NCBI GenBank assembly: GCA_945643635.1
Contig: CALZFC010000001.1
Coordinates: 9,272,501 to 9,336,500, forward strand
Reading direction: 5' to 3'
Source of the DNA: Allodiplogaster sudhausi
Lineage: Eukaryota > Nematoda > Chromadorea > Rhabditida > Diplogasteridae
DNA length: 64,000 bases
Below the pieces are notes generated by a model. It was not told the origin of the DNA, ran no database searches, and saw nothing but the letters and a program-made list of their open reading frames with translations. The translations under genes were made by a program, and so were the position numbers. Positions 49,875-62,100 of this stretch are shown piece after piece. How positions within the stretch are numbered: position 1 is the first letter of the stretch; each line of letters opens with the position of its first letter.

Positions 49875-52852
49875 ATGCACTTCACGGAGCAATTGCAAGC
49901 CATCTACGATGGACCGCAGGTGAACTCTTCTTCTTCTTCTTTAATTATGCATTTCGTTGTTCAGAAAAAGAAAGCATGTCAGAAGAGTTTTCATTGATTG
50001 ATTAAATAAAATTCAAGAATAATATACATAGATGTCTGCCTTGCGCGCGAGATTCCGTCGCCACTTCACGATTCTTGCGCGGAAGGTGAGGATGCGCGCC
50101 TTGAAATACCAGGCCCGCTACGGCACCTTCAGATGCCTCCTCGCGCTCTCCTTTCTCACAACTCTTGCTCTCATTGTCATCACGCATTCACTGAAGCCAG
50201 TACCGGTATCTTTCAGTTCACTTACATAAGTTTTAATTTTACTTCTCTTTTTAGAATTTACATTGATTTTGTTTCTGTCCCTCGGACTCACTCTTTCTGT
50301 TTTTTTTTGTGTGTAATTCTGCTGGCATGAAAATGGACATGTTGTGAATTTTATTAAAATTTAGAACGAATTTTAATTCTCTATTGTATACTATTCAAAC
50401 TTTGCTGGAAGAGTGCATCGCTAGACAATAATATGGGATATCTTGAAAAGTATTTAAAAGAATTGTGTATGTGTGAGTGTGAGAAGGAGAGCGTGCTCAT
50501 TGTCAGAGAGAGAGAAAAGTCAGCCCGAAAGCAAGTTTTCTTTGCCTTCCCTACTGCGCTAAAAGGGAATGGTTGTTTTCTTCCTATGAGCACTGAAGAT
50601 GCGAACCGGAGATTACGATCCTTAATTTGTTCATTTCGCCAAAAAAAATCCGAAATACTTTCCGGAAGTTCATCTGCATTTCCAGGAGATAAACATACAC
50701 GAAGTGAGTCATCATTCTTTTTAAAAAGTGGCCTTTAAATCCATTAGGAACAAACAGAATATAGAAGAAAATGGTCTCACTTCTATTATATTTTAAAGGA
50801 TGAAGCTTTTACACTAATTGTAGCCTCCGCCGCCTCCGCCACCCCCTCCGCCCCCTCTGCCTCCGCCAGTCATTGTCGAGACCTTCCCGCAACGTATCCG
50901 GCGAAGCTTCCAGTGCTTCTACAAACGAACAGTCCTAGTCGCCGTACAAGAAGTCGGTCTTGTTCAAGTTAAAAAATATATACCTATATTTCTCAAGACA
51001 CTGTGCAGTAAATTTTTTCGTATCAACTTAGTATAAAAGTAACGATTTCCTCGCTGACAATAAAAGCGTAAACTCTGATTGGAGCTCTGGGATTTTCTGC
51101 CAAAAGTGGTGGCGCAATGCTCGATTCACGCGAGGCTTCGACTTGGCGTCTATGGCATGCCGTTTCCGTTCTTCATTCCGCCTCGGCCGCATGTTAGCTT
51201 TTTTCATCGATTATTCTCTATTCTCTTTAGGTTTTTCAACTCGAAACTTATGTAATGCATAAAATAAAAACAATTTTGCTCAGTAAAATAAATACGCAAA
51301 TAAAAAGCATGAAATAAAGTCCGTTCAGAAGGTCTTTTCGGGCTGCCGAATCGTCTCACTCGGCATTGGCGAAGAGATTGATGCAGAACGTAAGCTACAA
51401 GCACATCATACCTTCTGTGAGTTTATTGGAGTCGACGACGACGAGGACAAGCGGGATCTCTATGGAAGGGTCTGTCGACTTATCATTCTTCGATTATTGA
51501 AAGAAAAAATCAATTTCGTTTTAATTGTTAATGAATTATAATATAATTCTTTAGTCGTACTAAAAGTTAAAACTTCTTTAGGCGTATTCAACTAATCTAT
51601 TTTCATAGGTAGGGAAGTCGTATCAAATCTCATTTGACTACTCAAGCTCTAGTGGAGAGAATAATACTGGTACAGGTATGAAACTTAATCTTTGACAGTT
51701 TTCTGAGAACGCAGCTTGGAATCTTTATCTGTAATTTTTTTTTCATATTCTGAAGCTTTAAAATCTGTTTGGTAGTTTTAGAATTATTGCGAGATATATT
51801 GCGGACCGATGCCGAGGAAGCGACGTTATCTGCCGAGGAGGATGTGCTTCCTCAGCAGGTTCAGTTTTTCTAATTCGGTTGATAAAATTGTAAAAATAGC
51901 AAGTACATTCGAATGAATAATAGAAAAAAACTAATTGTAAGAGATTGTGCTTTATATCATTGTGAAAAACAAAATTTTGAAAAACAACAAGAAAACTATT
52001 TCAATTATTGAAAATGAGGAAAGGGCGCAAAATGAAAAAAGGGCTTTTTCTGCTGGACATTGCTGGCGCACTCCGCTCACAAGTCGAGATTGTTGACTTG
52101 CTGATCATAAAGCAGCCGGGCATCGAGCATGACGGGCTGCTGGACGAGTTGCTCGGGGCTGGAGCAGAATCGGGCATCGTATTCTGTCAGGTCAGTCTCA
52201 GGGTTCTCTCTCTCTCACTCTTTTTATCTTTCTTTCTTGCGCCCTCTCTCTCTATCTTTCTTTCTTTCGCCCTCTCTCTCTCTCTCTCTCTCTTTCTCCC
52301 CGTTTTCTTCCTCTGTCTCTTTTTTTCGTTCTCTCTTGCGCTTTCTCTAAATGTCTGATTGGCGCTTTGTAAGAACGTGTGGCGAGATGGCCGAGCGGTC
52401 CAAGGCGCTGGTTTAAGGCACCAGTCTCTTCGGAGGCGTGGGTTCGAATCCCCCTCTCGTCAGAAATTTTTGCGTTATAAGGACATGTGCTAGCTTAATT
52501 TGAGAAAGTGCAACATGCTGTCCAGTGGTCCCGTGGTGTAGCGGTTAGCACTCAGGACTCTGAATCCTGCGACGGGAGTTCAAATCTCCCCGGGACCTTT
52601 AATTTTGTCTTTTATACTTTAGACATCCTCATTCTATCTCCATTTCTTTCTTTCCTTTTATCTCCCTCTTATCTCTTTTTTTATATTACTCCCTTTCTCC
52701 TTTCTTATTAGCTCTCTTGCTTTCTCTCTCGACATTCGTGTTCATTTCAATCATTCTCGTGCCCTCTGTCCTTCGCTTTGATCTTCACTTGCCATCTTAC
52801 ACCATCATTCTCACTCGATGTCTCTGTTTCACTCACTCTCTCTCTCTCTCTT

Positions 52853-52913
<61 letters not shown>

Positions 52914-53150
52914 ATCACCAGGTGAACATTCTCTTGACTGCGCCAGTCACGCGTGCCCGTGCTGATCGTCTGGCCAAGTTCTTCTCAGACCTGATCTCCC
53001 AACAGCGCTACACGATGGTCATCATGAACGCAGTCGAGCAGACCGAATTTGACGACGGCGACGGCACCGCCGACGCGTGGTACGGTAGACGCACTAAAAA
53101 AGAGCATTAAAAATCTGATTTCAAGATACATACATATGTGCAAGAAAACA

Positions 53151-53206
<56 letters not shown>

Positions 53207-54397
53207 TATATATATATATATATATATATTTCTCATAATAACATGGTACACATAAATAATGCCTTTTAATGTATTTAAAAACTCTAATTAAACTTGAAAT
53301 ATTTTAGGCTCTTCTTCGTCAACCAGAAGGATCCGACGTGCTTTGAAAAGTTTATAGCTGAGGACGCGGCGCTTCAACCGAAAAAGAAGTGCAGGAAGAA
53401 GAAGAAGGGTAAGAAGTACTGGCGGAAACAAGAGAAGAAGGGCAAGGAACACGAAATGACGGAAGACAAGGAGAAGGAGAAGGAGAAGGAGAAGGCCAAG
53501 GCGGAGAACACTGAAGACGGCAAGGGTGGTCAGAATGAAGAGGATAAAAACGGACAGGAAGCAGATAAGGAAAAGGACCGGGCAGAAGATGCAGAAAAAG
53601 ACAATGATCTGAAGAAGGAAGAAGATAAGGATAAGGAGGATAAGGATAAGGAAGAGGGAAAGGATAAGGAAGAGGGTAAGGATAAGGAAGATAAAGAAGA
53701 GGATAAGGATAAGGAAGAGGGTGATGATAAGGAAGAGACTAGTGATAAGGAGGATAAAGATAAGGAAGAGGATAGGGATAGGGAAGAGCATAAGGATAAG
53801 GAAGAGACTTGGGATAAGGAGGATAAAGATAAGGAAGAGGATAAAAAAGGCAATAGGAACAAGAAAAGGAAGTCGAAGAAGGATGAGGATGAGGAGTGCG
53901 AGGAAGAAACTGAGGATATGATTAGAGAAAGGCAGATTAAGCTGGAGAAGCGTAATATGGTTCGAGACAGTGACGAGGTCATAATAGAGGACATGGAAGA
54001 GGAGGAGGAAGAAGATGAAAAGGAAACTAAGAATGGAAGCAAGGGAGAGGACAACGAAGAAGACGATGCTATAGACAGGAAGGAAGAGGTAGAGGAAGAG
54101 GAAGACAAGGAGAAGGAGAGGGAAGAAGTTAACAATGAAGATAAGAAGATCGAAGAAGTTAAGGACGAAGAAAAGGATAAAGAAGAAATTAAGGACGGGG
54201 ATAAGTATACGGAAGAGATTAAGCCGGAGGAGCAGGACGGGATTAAGCCTGAGGATAAGGACGAGATTAAACCTGAAGATAATGTTAAAGAAAACCCAGA
54301 CGCTAAGGAGGAGGAAACGAAGCTAGATGAGCAGAAGGAGTTAAATAACGATTCTAACAATGAGCAACAAGAAACAACCACCTCACTGTCAGCCTAA
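49875..54397 (+). CDS. FkbM-like methyltransferase with long charged C-terminal tail
   Basis: Resembles the nematode Methyltransf_21/FkbM group, type II membrane or secreted proteins of mostly unknown substrate. Exons: 49875-49919 (MHFTEQLQAIYDGPQ), 50032-50205 (basic stretch then TM, TLALIVITHS), 50824-about 50967 (12-Pro run then VIVETFPQRIRRSF), about 51085-51192, about 51329-51470 (GCRIVSLGIGEEIDAERKLQ), 51609-about 51670, about 51779-51860, about 52045-52190 (VDLLIIKQPGIEHDGLL, GIVFCQ), 52921-53080 and 53308-54397 (AW|LFFVNQKDPTC). SLGIG-EIDAE-KL, IxxLLIIKQPGIEHD and FVNQxDPTC match the family core. From about 53385 the last exon adds some 335 residues of Lys/Glu/Asp repeats (KDKEE units) and ends TTSLSA. 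Most junctions keep frame; the one into the 52045 exon does not as I read it. Confidence 0.82.
52200..52340 (+). repeat. CT-rich tract in methyltransferase intron
   Basis: Imperfect CT/CTTT repeats right after the donor at 52190, before the tRNA-Leu gene. Confidence 0.85.
52381..52462 (+). tRNA. tRNA-Leu (AAG)
   Basis: 82-nt class II tRNA: acceptor GGCGAGA pairs TCTCGTC, D-arm GGCCGAGCGGTCCAAGGC, anticodon loop TTAAGGC gives AAG, variable arm TCTCTTCGGAGGC, T-arm GGGTTCGAATCCC. In a methyltransferase intron, same strand as the host. Confidence 0.96.
52527..52598 (+). tRNA. tRNA-Gln (CTG)
   Basis: 72-nt cloverleaf: acceptor GGTCCCG pairs CGGGACC, anticodon loop CTCTGAA gives CTG, T-arm GGAGTTCAAATCTCC. 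64 nt downstream of tRNA-Leu in the same intron. Confidence 0.96.
52832..52913 (+). repeat. CT microsatellite at a 3' splice site
   Basis: Nearly pure (CT)n run ending seven bases before the CACCAG acceptor of the exon at 52921. It serves as an oversized polypyrimidine tract. Confidence 0.9.
53155..53232. repeat. TA microsatellite
   Basis: (TA)n run in the last intron of the methyltransferase gene. Confidence 0.95.
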
Positions 54398-54747
54398 AAT
54401 GTTTACCTCTCATTGTAATTTTCGTACTTTTTCAGTATGTATTTGTCTTTTTCCCCTCATTTTTGCTTCCAAGGATAAGACGGGTAGTCTCGAGGCAAAA
54501 AGGATATTCACCACTGAAGAATGTTTAAAACGTTTCTTTGGATACGCTTTGCTGACTAAATCGATTTGACATCAATCTGCTTGCAGTTAGTTTATTAGCA
54601 ATTCTTCTGTGCGTGAAATAAATATTTATTAAAAGACATTTTCACTACCGCCCTTTGTTGTTTTTCTCCCTTTATAAAGAGTCTTTATGGGTTTGCATGA
54701 CATAAAAATACAACTGAAACTTTTGAAAATAACTGAATGGACTTCAT

Positions 54748-55513
54748 TCATAGCTTTGATCGCTGATGCTTCGTAGCGTCGGCGATTACCTGAAAAATAT
54801 GGCTAAATATAATTCAAGTTTTTGGAAGTGATCATTTAATCACGGACCACGTGTGTATAGGAATAATTTCTTTTGAAAATCAACAGACCTCCTGTTGTTT
54901 CGACACTGGTGTACGTACTATTCTAACAGAACCATTTATAAGGTGCTACATAGTAAAATTGAATTTTAATTTCTACCTCAATTTGCGCGCCGTACGGAAG
55001 AGCAGCCGCTTGGTAGGCGGGAACGGCGCCGGGAAGAACTCCTTGTAGATGTCGTTCAGAGTCGCAGAGTTGCGGATGGCACTGAGGAGCACGGTCGCCT
55101 TGACAACGTCGGAGTACTCGAGGCCGGCGGCCTGGACAATATTTAATCTTGGTCATCGTTTAAAGGAGGGCGATCACCGAAAAATATTTAATGCAGGTTC
55201 GAATTGCCGCGTCTGCCTTGTGATTCCTCACTCTCATTCTCGTATGATATTTCGCAGGTCGCAGAAACCCGCTGCGTGAAAATAGCACGCGCTAATGAGA
55301 GTGAGAAGGACCGCGGAAGGAATTTGAAAAATCACATAACTTTTCGGTGATCGCCCTCCTTTAACCGCAACATAATGTTTTTTTCTTGACAGCAGATAAT
55401 ATAAATGCTATTAACAGGTAATAGCAATCAAAAGGTGCTCCAACTAATAACATTCGAACCTGACTGAAAGGCAGCTTTGGTGCAGATGGTGTCGAAATGT
55501 GCTCGCGGCTCAT
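54748..55513 (-). pseudogene. RidA/UK114-like gene copy A, dead
   Basis: Duplicate of the intact gene at 55997-56777. First exon (55513-about 55460, MSREHISTPSAPKLPFSQ), third exon (about 55138-54977) and last exon (VIADATKHQRSKL, stop at 54748-54750) are present. Exon 2, encoding VGDTCYLSG, is absent. In the third exon 10 nt (GCGAGGACCG in copy B) are deleted, which removes the conserved FPAR arginine and shifts the frame; 6 nt are missing further on. A MITE (55160-55364) occupies the intron where exon 2 should be close. Confidence 0.9.
55160..55364. mobile_element. MITE family C
   Basis: About 205 bp with near-perfect terminal inverted repeats TTAAAGGAGGGCGATCACCG and its complement. The corresponding intron of RidA copy B (about 56283-56300) lacks it. 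Single end-like fragments of the same family occur at about 55854 and 57112. Confidence 0.88.
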
Positions 55514-55996
55514 TCTGAAATGAGAGAGTTATTAGTAAAAAGATGATACAGCAAATAGATTTTAATAAAGCTCAACAATCAGATAACGAATGTGGCATAT
55601 GTAAGTTGATAAACTTGCTCCACTGCCATATTTCCGAGCCGAGCATGTTCAATAACTGATGTTCGTTTGAACTGATACTTATTGGTTAGTAGCCATCTCT
55701 TCGCTTCTTCTCTGACCTTTTTTCTTTTCCTCGCTCTCGCGTTGCATCGTGCATTGATTGCAGTTCAGTGTCTTATCAATGTGTGAGTGACGATTAGTGA
55801 GCAATTGGACATATCGAGCGAGATGAATTAGAACGAAGCTGTGAAGGCTGCAGTTTAAAGGAGGGCGATCTCCGAAAAGTCATTGACTATCTTAAGTAAC
55901 AGTTTCTGAGAAAATCACATAGTACGTCTTTATGGGTTCGTATGACATAAAAATACAACTGAAACTTTTTTGAAAATAAAACTGCATGGACTTCAT

Positions 55997-56777
55997 TCAC
56001 AGCTTTGATCGATGATGCTTCGTTGCGTCGGCGATTACCTGAAAAATATGTCTACATACGTAGTTAAATTCAATTTTAAATTCTACCTCAATTTCGACAA
56101 GCGCGCCGTACGGAAGAGCAGCCGCTTGGTAGGCGGTCCTCGCCGGGAAGGGCGCCGTGAAGAACTCCTTGTAGATGTCGTTCAGAGTCGCAAAGTTACG
56201 GATGTCACTGAGGAGCACGGTCGCCTTGACAACGTCGGAGTACTCGAGACCGGCGGCCTGGACAATATTTAGCCTTGGCCAGCGTTCAAGCGTAACATAA
56301 TGTTTTTATTCTTGACAGCAGATAATATAAATATTATTATCAGTTAATATCAATCAAAAGGTGTTCCAACTACATATGCAAAAATATATGTTTTTGTGTG
56401 ATTTAAATCCTTGAATATATACATATAATCTCACCTTCAAAACGATGCCAACATTCTTGAGCGTGTTTCTCGCTTGTTCCTCGAATGCTGTGGGTATCTT
56501 GCCGCTCGCATCCGAGCCGATGCAGCCACTCAAGTAGCACGTGTCTCCGACGCGAACCGCCTTTATTATTTTTATTCTTCCATTTCTACTTTTTTTTTTA
56601 AACAGAAATACCTTTTTGCATACATATGTACATATGTATGTCAGAATGACAAAAAGATTCTAGCGAATGATGTACAAAGAGCATAGCTAACAGACAACGA
56701 ACGGCAAGGCGAACCTGACTGAAAGGCAGCTTCGGCGCAGATGGTGTCGAAATGTGCTCGCGGCTCACTTGGGGCAT
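55997..56777 (-). CDS. RidA / UK114 reactive-imine deaminase
   Basis: Small cytosolic or mitochondrial enzyme, a homotrimer that hydrolyses reactive enamine/imine intermediates formed by PLP enzymes. Four exons join in frame to 133 residues, the normal family length: 56777-56715 (MPQVSREHISTPSAPKLPFS), 56560-56435 (VRVGDTCYLSGCIG), 56257-56087 (ATVLLSDIRNFATLNDIY, FPARTAYQAAALPYGALVEI) and 56038-55997 (VIADATKHHRSKL). The substrate-binding Arg of FPAR, the Tyr-Leu-Ser-Gly strand and the VEIE end are intact. Start chosen at the first ATG after the acceptor-like TTTCAG; an upstream 5'UTR intron is likely. Confidence 0.95.
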
Positions 56778-56779
56778 CT

Positions 56780-59110
56780 GAAATGAGAGAGTTATTAGCA
56801 AAATGTTGATACATTTAGTAAAGCTCAACAATCAGACAACGAATGAGGCATAAGTTGATAAACTTGCTCAACTGCCATATTACCGAGCCGAGCAGGTTCA
56901 ATAGCTGATGTTCGTTTGAACTGATACTTCATGGTTAGTAGCCATTTCTTCGCTGCTTCTCTGATCTCTCTTCTTTTCCTCACTCTCGTTTTCCGCCGTA
57001 TTGCACCGTGCATTGATTGCAATTCAGTGTCTTATCAATGTGTGAGTAACGATTAGTGAGCAATTGGACATAACGAGCGAGATGCATTCGAACGAAGCTA
57101 TGAAGGCTGCAGTTTAAATAAGAGCGATCTCCGAAAAGCCATTGACTATCTTAGGTAACAGTTTCTGAGAAAATTAATATGAAAGAGCAAACAGAAAGAT
57201 TTATTTTCAAGTATCTGTATTTGAAAAAACAACATTTGAATCAAATTGTGAGTGCAGTGTCAGTGAAAAAGAGGGCAAATACAGTACAAATCGGCACATT
57301 TACCTGAAAACCAATACATGTACAAACCCTCTGTATCCTCCGTCTCTCTCTCTTTCTCCTCTTTTCTCTCTCACACTCTCTTTCGACTTTGAGATGATCC
57401 TTGAGCACTTGCGGAAATACCACATCGCTAGAGATTCATCCAGAACTCGTTTTGAAATTAATAGATTAGTGAATGTGGATGAAACGGTTTATTAACAATA
57501 CATATTTTATCAATTCATAAGAGAAGGAAAAAAGTGTTTTATTTTGAGCCTACAATTTTCTCTTTTGTGTAGAGGGAAGCAATACTGAAAACAAAACGGC
57601 AGCCTTTAAAATAACAAATATAGATTAAATAAGCTTCAAAAATATTCAGAATAGAGGATATAAATTATTACTGAACATATGAATGTGTTTATTGCGGTTA
57701 TCGGTATTATCCTTGTTGGATGTAGATTAATTTTTGGGAGAAGCATGCTTAGTTTTACATCTGGAACGGCGGGATACCAAAATTATGTATTTGCTAAAAA
57801 AAGTTTGAAAAAAACAACTAGAGGAGCTTGTAAACGGGGAAAACAAAATGGAAGTCAGAATAGCATTCTGCACGCAGTGTTTTAGTGAGTGATTGAGAAA
57901 ACTACATTGCAAGAATAAAATACTAATGATCGAAAATGTTCAACAAAAAAGCAGGTATTTCTACTATTTCTCCAAAACCGTATATAAAATAAGGAGAATG
58001 GTTCAACAAAGGAGAGTTAAATTCTGCCATCGAACATTAAGCTATTGACTGTGTTGCAAATCTATATCCTTTCAAGTGTTATATCAGAATTGTTTTAACA
58101 GTATAATTGCAATCCGTTCAAGACCTAAATTTAATGAGAAATTAGAAATCAATTCATATAATAATTCACTTCAAACGGATTGTAATCATACTGTAGAAAA
58201 TAATTTAAATATTACACTTGCAACGATATTCATTTGCAACACACCTGATATATTATCTTAATATTCATAAGCGTAGTCGGATCTTAACTTTCCTTTGTTA
58301 AACCATTCTTCTAACTTTTTATGCGCTTTTGGAGAAATTGTGGAACTATCCGCTAATATGCTTAAAATTTTCTTTAATTAGTAATTTGTTCTAGCAATTT
58401 CATCTTTATAATCACGCACTATAAATTTCATAATATGCGTGAAAAAAACGCTATTTTGGCTATCACTGTCTTTCCCTTTTAATAAGCTCCTTTGTTGTTT
58501 ATGTTTTGTGTTGATTATGTTTCTACACCAGCCGTTCGCTTTTCCCTGTCCTTTTCAGAAAGTCGCATTTGTTATTATTGAATTACAATCTCGCTTCGCG
58601 CTTTTCAACGAATTTGTGATGTCGTCCGATTTATGTAATGAGCTGTTAATAATGGCGAGTCAGACATTTTATTAGCGTGCTCGACAGAACTGCTAATTGC
58701 GCGTCGCTCCCACCTTTCTCGTTCCCAACCTCCTTGTGCTCAGTTGCCACCTTGAACTTACTCGTCCACATTGCGTGTTAACTCCAGTTTAGTGGATTTG
58801 GATACTCATGAAGTATGCGCTGCACTTACGGTTCCATTTGTTGAGCTTCATTTCCCGATTTCCTACATTTCTTGTCGTTATTGTTTAGATGACGATTGCT
58901 TGTTTTCAACAAGGGGCTGTTTGTTTTCCTGATTTAAAGGCTTTCAAATTCTTCTTACAACTCCAACCCTTGGTTCATATGTTGCGGTATCTAAAAATGT
59001 GTTTTCGCAGTCCTCCTTCTCCATGTTACCCTCTCGTTTCAGCCTATAACTCTGTTTGCTAGAAGTTATTCCATCCACATTATTGTCGTATATTATTCAC
59101 ATTTTTTTCC
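56780..59110. other. Long spacer, no gene recognised
   Basis: The first 350 bp duplicate the flank upstream of RidA copy A (about 55.55-55.92 kb). From about 57.5 to 58.4 kb the sequence is noticeably AT-rich with short frames (57679-57885, 58076-58261) that match nothing I know. Nothing supported beyond that. Confidence 0.5.
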
Positions 59111-59119
59111 AGCCTTCTC

Positions 59120-62100
59120 ATGGCTGTCGTAGCTGATGACTTGCTCTCTGAACTGCACCGCGGGGCTGTGGACAGCATTCGATTGGTAAGTTCATCCGAG
59201 TTTCCTTGACTTTATTCCGCTTATTTCGCTTTTTCAAGTGGATTTAAAACTGTGGTCTGCTCCCTATTATCATCATTTCCCAAGAATTCAGAGTTGAAAG
59301 CAGTGAAAAGTAGCACCTGTTTATGATTGCTTTAAATTCTTCTTCAAATATTGATTTGAGCGAATATTGATTGATTCTTGAGTTGGTGACGCTGGAGAAG
59401 TTATGCTTGGAGCCAAGTCACCGAATGCTACGCGCAATGGCCGCGACGCTCTCAGCAACGGTGATGACGTCATGCACGGAACAGAAACAAGACGTCCAGG
59501 TTCCTTCTAATTATCGTTTAAAAATTTTAAATATAATATTTATTTGAAATGTGATTTACTTTAAGCTTTTAATAAGTTTCACAATCAATATTTTAGAAAG
59601 CATTTTGAGAAAGCATATTCTAACATAAGATGGAAATAAAATAAGGAGATGTTTTCCAGGCCGCGCGCGAAGCTCTCTTGTCGACGGTCCTCGAGTGGGG
59701 AGAGCAGAAAGGACGTTTCGGCCACTCCCTCTCAGACATCCTCTTCATCAGCTTCGCCAAGGTACGCGCTTCTCGAGAATCGTGTCTTCTTTACTCGAAT
59801 AGAACAATGTCAACAAGCTGACTTCATTTATGATTTGCAACAGAAACAAACATTAGTTACATTTGCCTGACTCATTTCTTTTGCCTTGCAGTAGTAGCTT
59901 TAATGTTTTGCATAATGAATGCCACTTTCAGATGTTCGTCACCTCGATGGACAAGCTCATCCAGAATTTGGCGCGGAAGGTGCTAGCGATCTCTTTTTTA
60001 TGTCATTTTTATTTATTTATTTATTCAATACATTAATAATAATGTGACAACACATGAAAATATGTTCTAGGCTAACGAGAAATGCGAAAATAAAAATGGA
60101 TGAGATATATATGGAAAGATCCAACTTATAATTACGCATTATTGCATTATTGATGTCAAGTTTTATCCGTGTAAAAACTTTTATTAATAGTTGGGTGAGA
60201 ATATTGAGAGATGCTGATTAAAGGTGTTCTGACAATTTCCCCCATTAATTAGATTGACTCGCAAGGAATGCCTGCATCTTTGGCCGCCCTTCCTGTCTCT
60301 GCTCCATCCACTCTCCTGTATCCACTCTCGAGGGCCCCTTCAACTCCAGCTCTTCCAATGCTTCAAGCTTTCCCTGTGCCTCCTCCCACTCAATCAAACG
60401 CATCAGTGGAAGTGCAGAAAACCACGTCGCCCACTGTAAAAGGAGGTATACATTACTTTGCTCATTTTTCCCGAATATGAAAATTTCCTCCGTTAGGCCA
60501 ATTTGTAGTAAATCTGACAATGAGAGAACCTGTGTTATCCGTTTCAGAAGCAACTGGTGAGAAGACGGGTAGTCTGAAGAATAAGAAGAAGAAGAGGGCA
60601 AGCAACTCGACCCTTCCAGGTCTGTAGTTCATCCTCCGTCTAGTATTACGATATGCTTGCGGCAGGTGCAAGCTGTCTTGTTGTTCTCTGGAATTGCTTA
60701 CCATTTACATTAGCATAGTAAAATGTTCGAAAGTATTGGAAAACGTTGATTGAGATAAAAGGTTCAGAGCTGGTGTGCAAGTTGTGCGGCGAGACAGCGT
60801 ACGGCCAGTCGGCGCTGTGTCATCACGTGTCGACGCACCACCCGGAAGCCTACGCCAGTCAGGCCAAGTTCCGCTGTCCCGTCGAGCGATGCGACTACCG
60901 CGCCAAGGCACACGACACACTAAGAGCGCACATCAGGGTGAGGCTACTGATAAATATTTAAAAAAAAAAATATATATATATACATTTACCTATCATTGGA
61001 GAAATGTATTTGCATGAAATAAAACGGTTACTGAAACATTGAGGAAGAAAAAAAAATATATTAGTTTGGAAGGCCCACGACCTTTTACATTGCAGCGTAT
61101 CCACGGGCAGGAAGTGCTCGACGAGGCGTTCGTATGGCTAAAAAATCAATGTCGAGCCATTGCGGTCGCGCGCAAGCTGGAGAAACTGGCGCACCCGAGA
61201 ACCGCCGAGGCTGGGAAAGAAGGGCAGCAGCAGCAGCTCGTGGAAGTGATGCGTGAGAGAGACCAGGACAGCACGGTGTGTGAACTGTTTCAAGGTTACT
61301 TTTATGATCAGGCTATATTAATGTTTTTCTCAGGTCTCTTCATCAGCACAGCAACAAGTCGAACAATTTGAAGAGGACAAGGAACAGGTGGAATTGGAAC
61401 TCGAGCGGGAGGTTGTTGATGATTTACTTTTAAGAAATCATTACTTTATGCTTCTTTATTAAATCTATTTATTTCTTTAGAATAATATTTTAAAGAACAC
61501 GAGAATACTTCCTGCAAATAGATTGTTCCCATTTTCAGGCTTCACCCGGCAAAGCAGAATGCGCCGAGCTGATGGAGCAGACGATGAATGAGGAAGAAGC
61601 TGACGAGAAGGGCAGCTCGGAGAACGAGAAGAGAGAAGAAGACGTGGAGACGAAGAAAGAAACAGAGAAAGCAGAGGAGAAGAAGGCCGAGTGCCGAGGC
61701 ATATTCGATGATATAGACGAGGAAGAGGATGAGGAGCATGAACGACAAGAAGGAGAGGAGAAGCAGAAGGAAGAAGCGGCGCCAGAGAAGGACCAGGTTA
61801 TTTATTACTTGACATTACTTTTTTTTTCGATGTAACATGAAACATTCTGTTTTACTTAAAATTTTCTCAAAGTATATTGCAATATAAATATAAACTGTTA
61901 CGATTATTAAAAAAAAGTTGAACCTATCATTTCAGGAGAATGCTTCTGACTACGACGTCCTTGATGAAGAGGAGGAAGTGGAAGGATCGATTGAGAGCGA
62001 GCAGGAGGAGGAGGAGCGGATGGCCGAGATGTCAGAAGAGGATGAAGAGTTCGATGAGCCGGTTCGCTCCCTGATGAGAGAGCGCAAGGTTGTCTGCCAC

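Noticed and set aside
53288..54381. Long antisense frames opposite the methyltransferase tail
   Set aside because: Shadow of GAA/AAG repeats read backwards (Ser/Leu/Phe runs).
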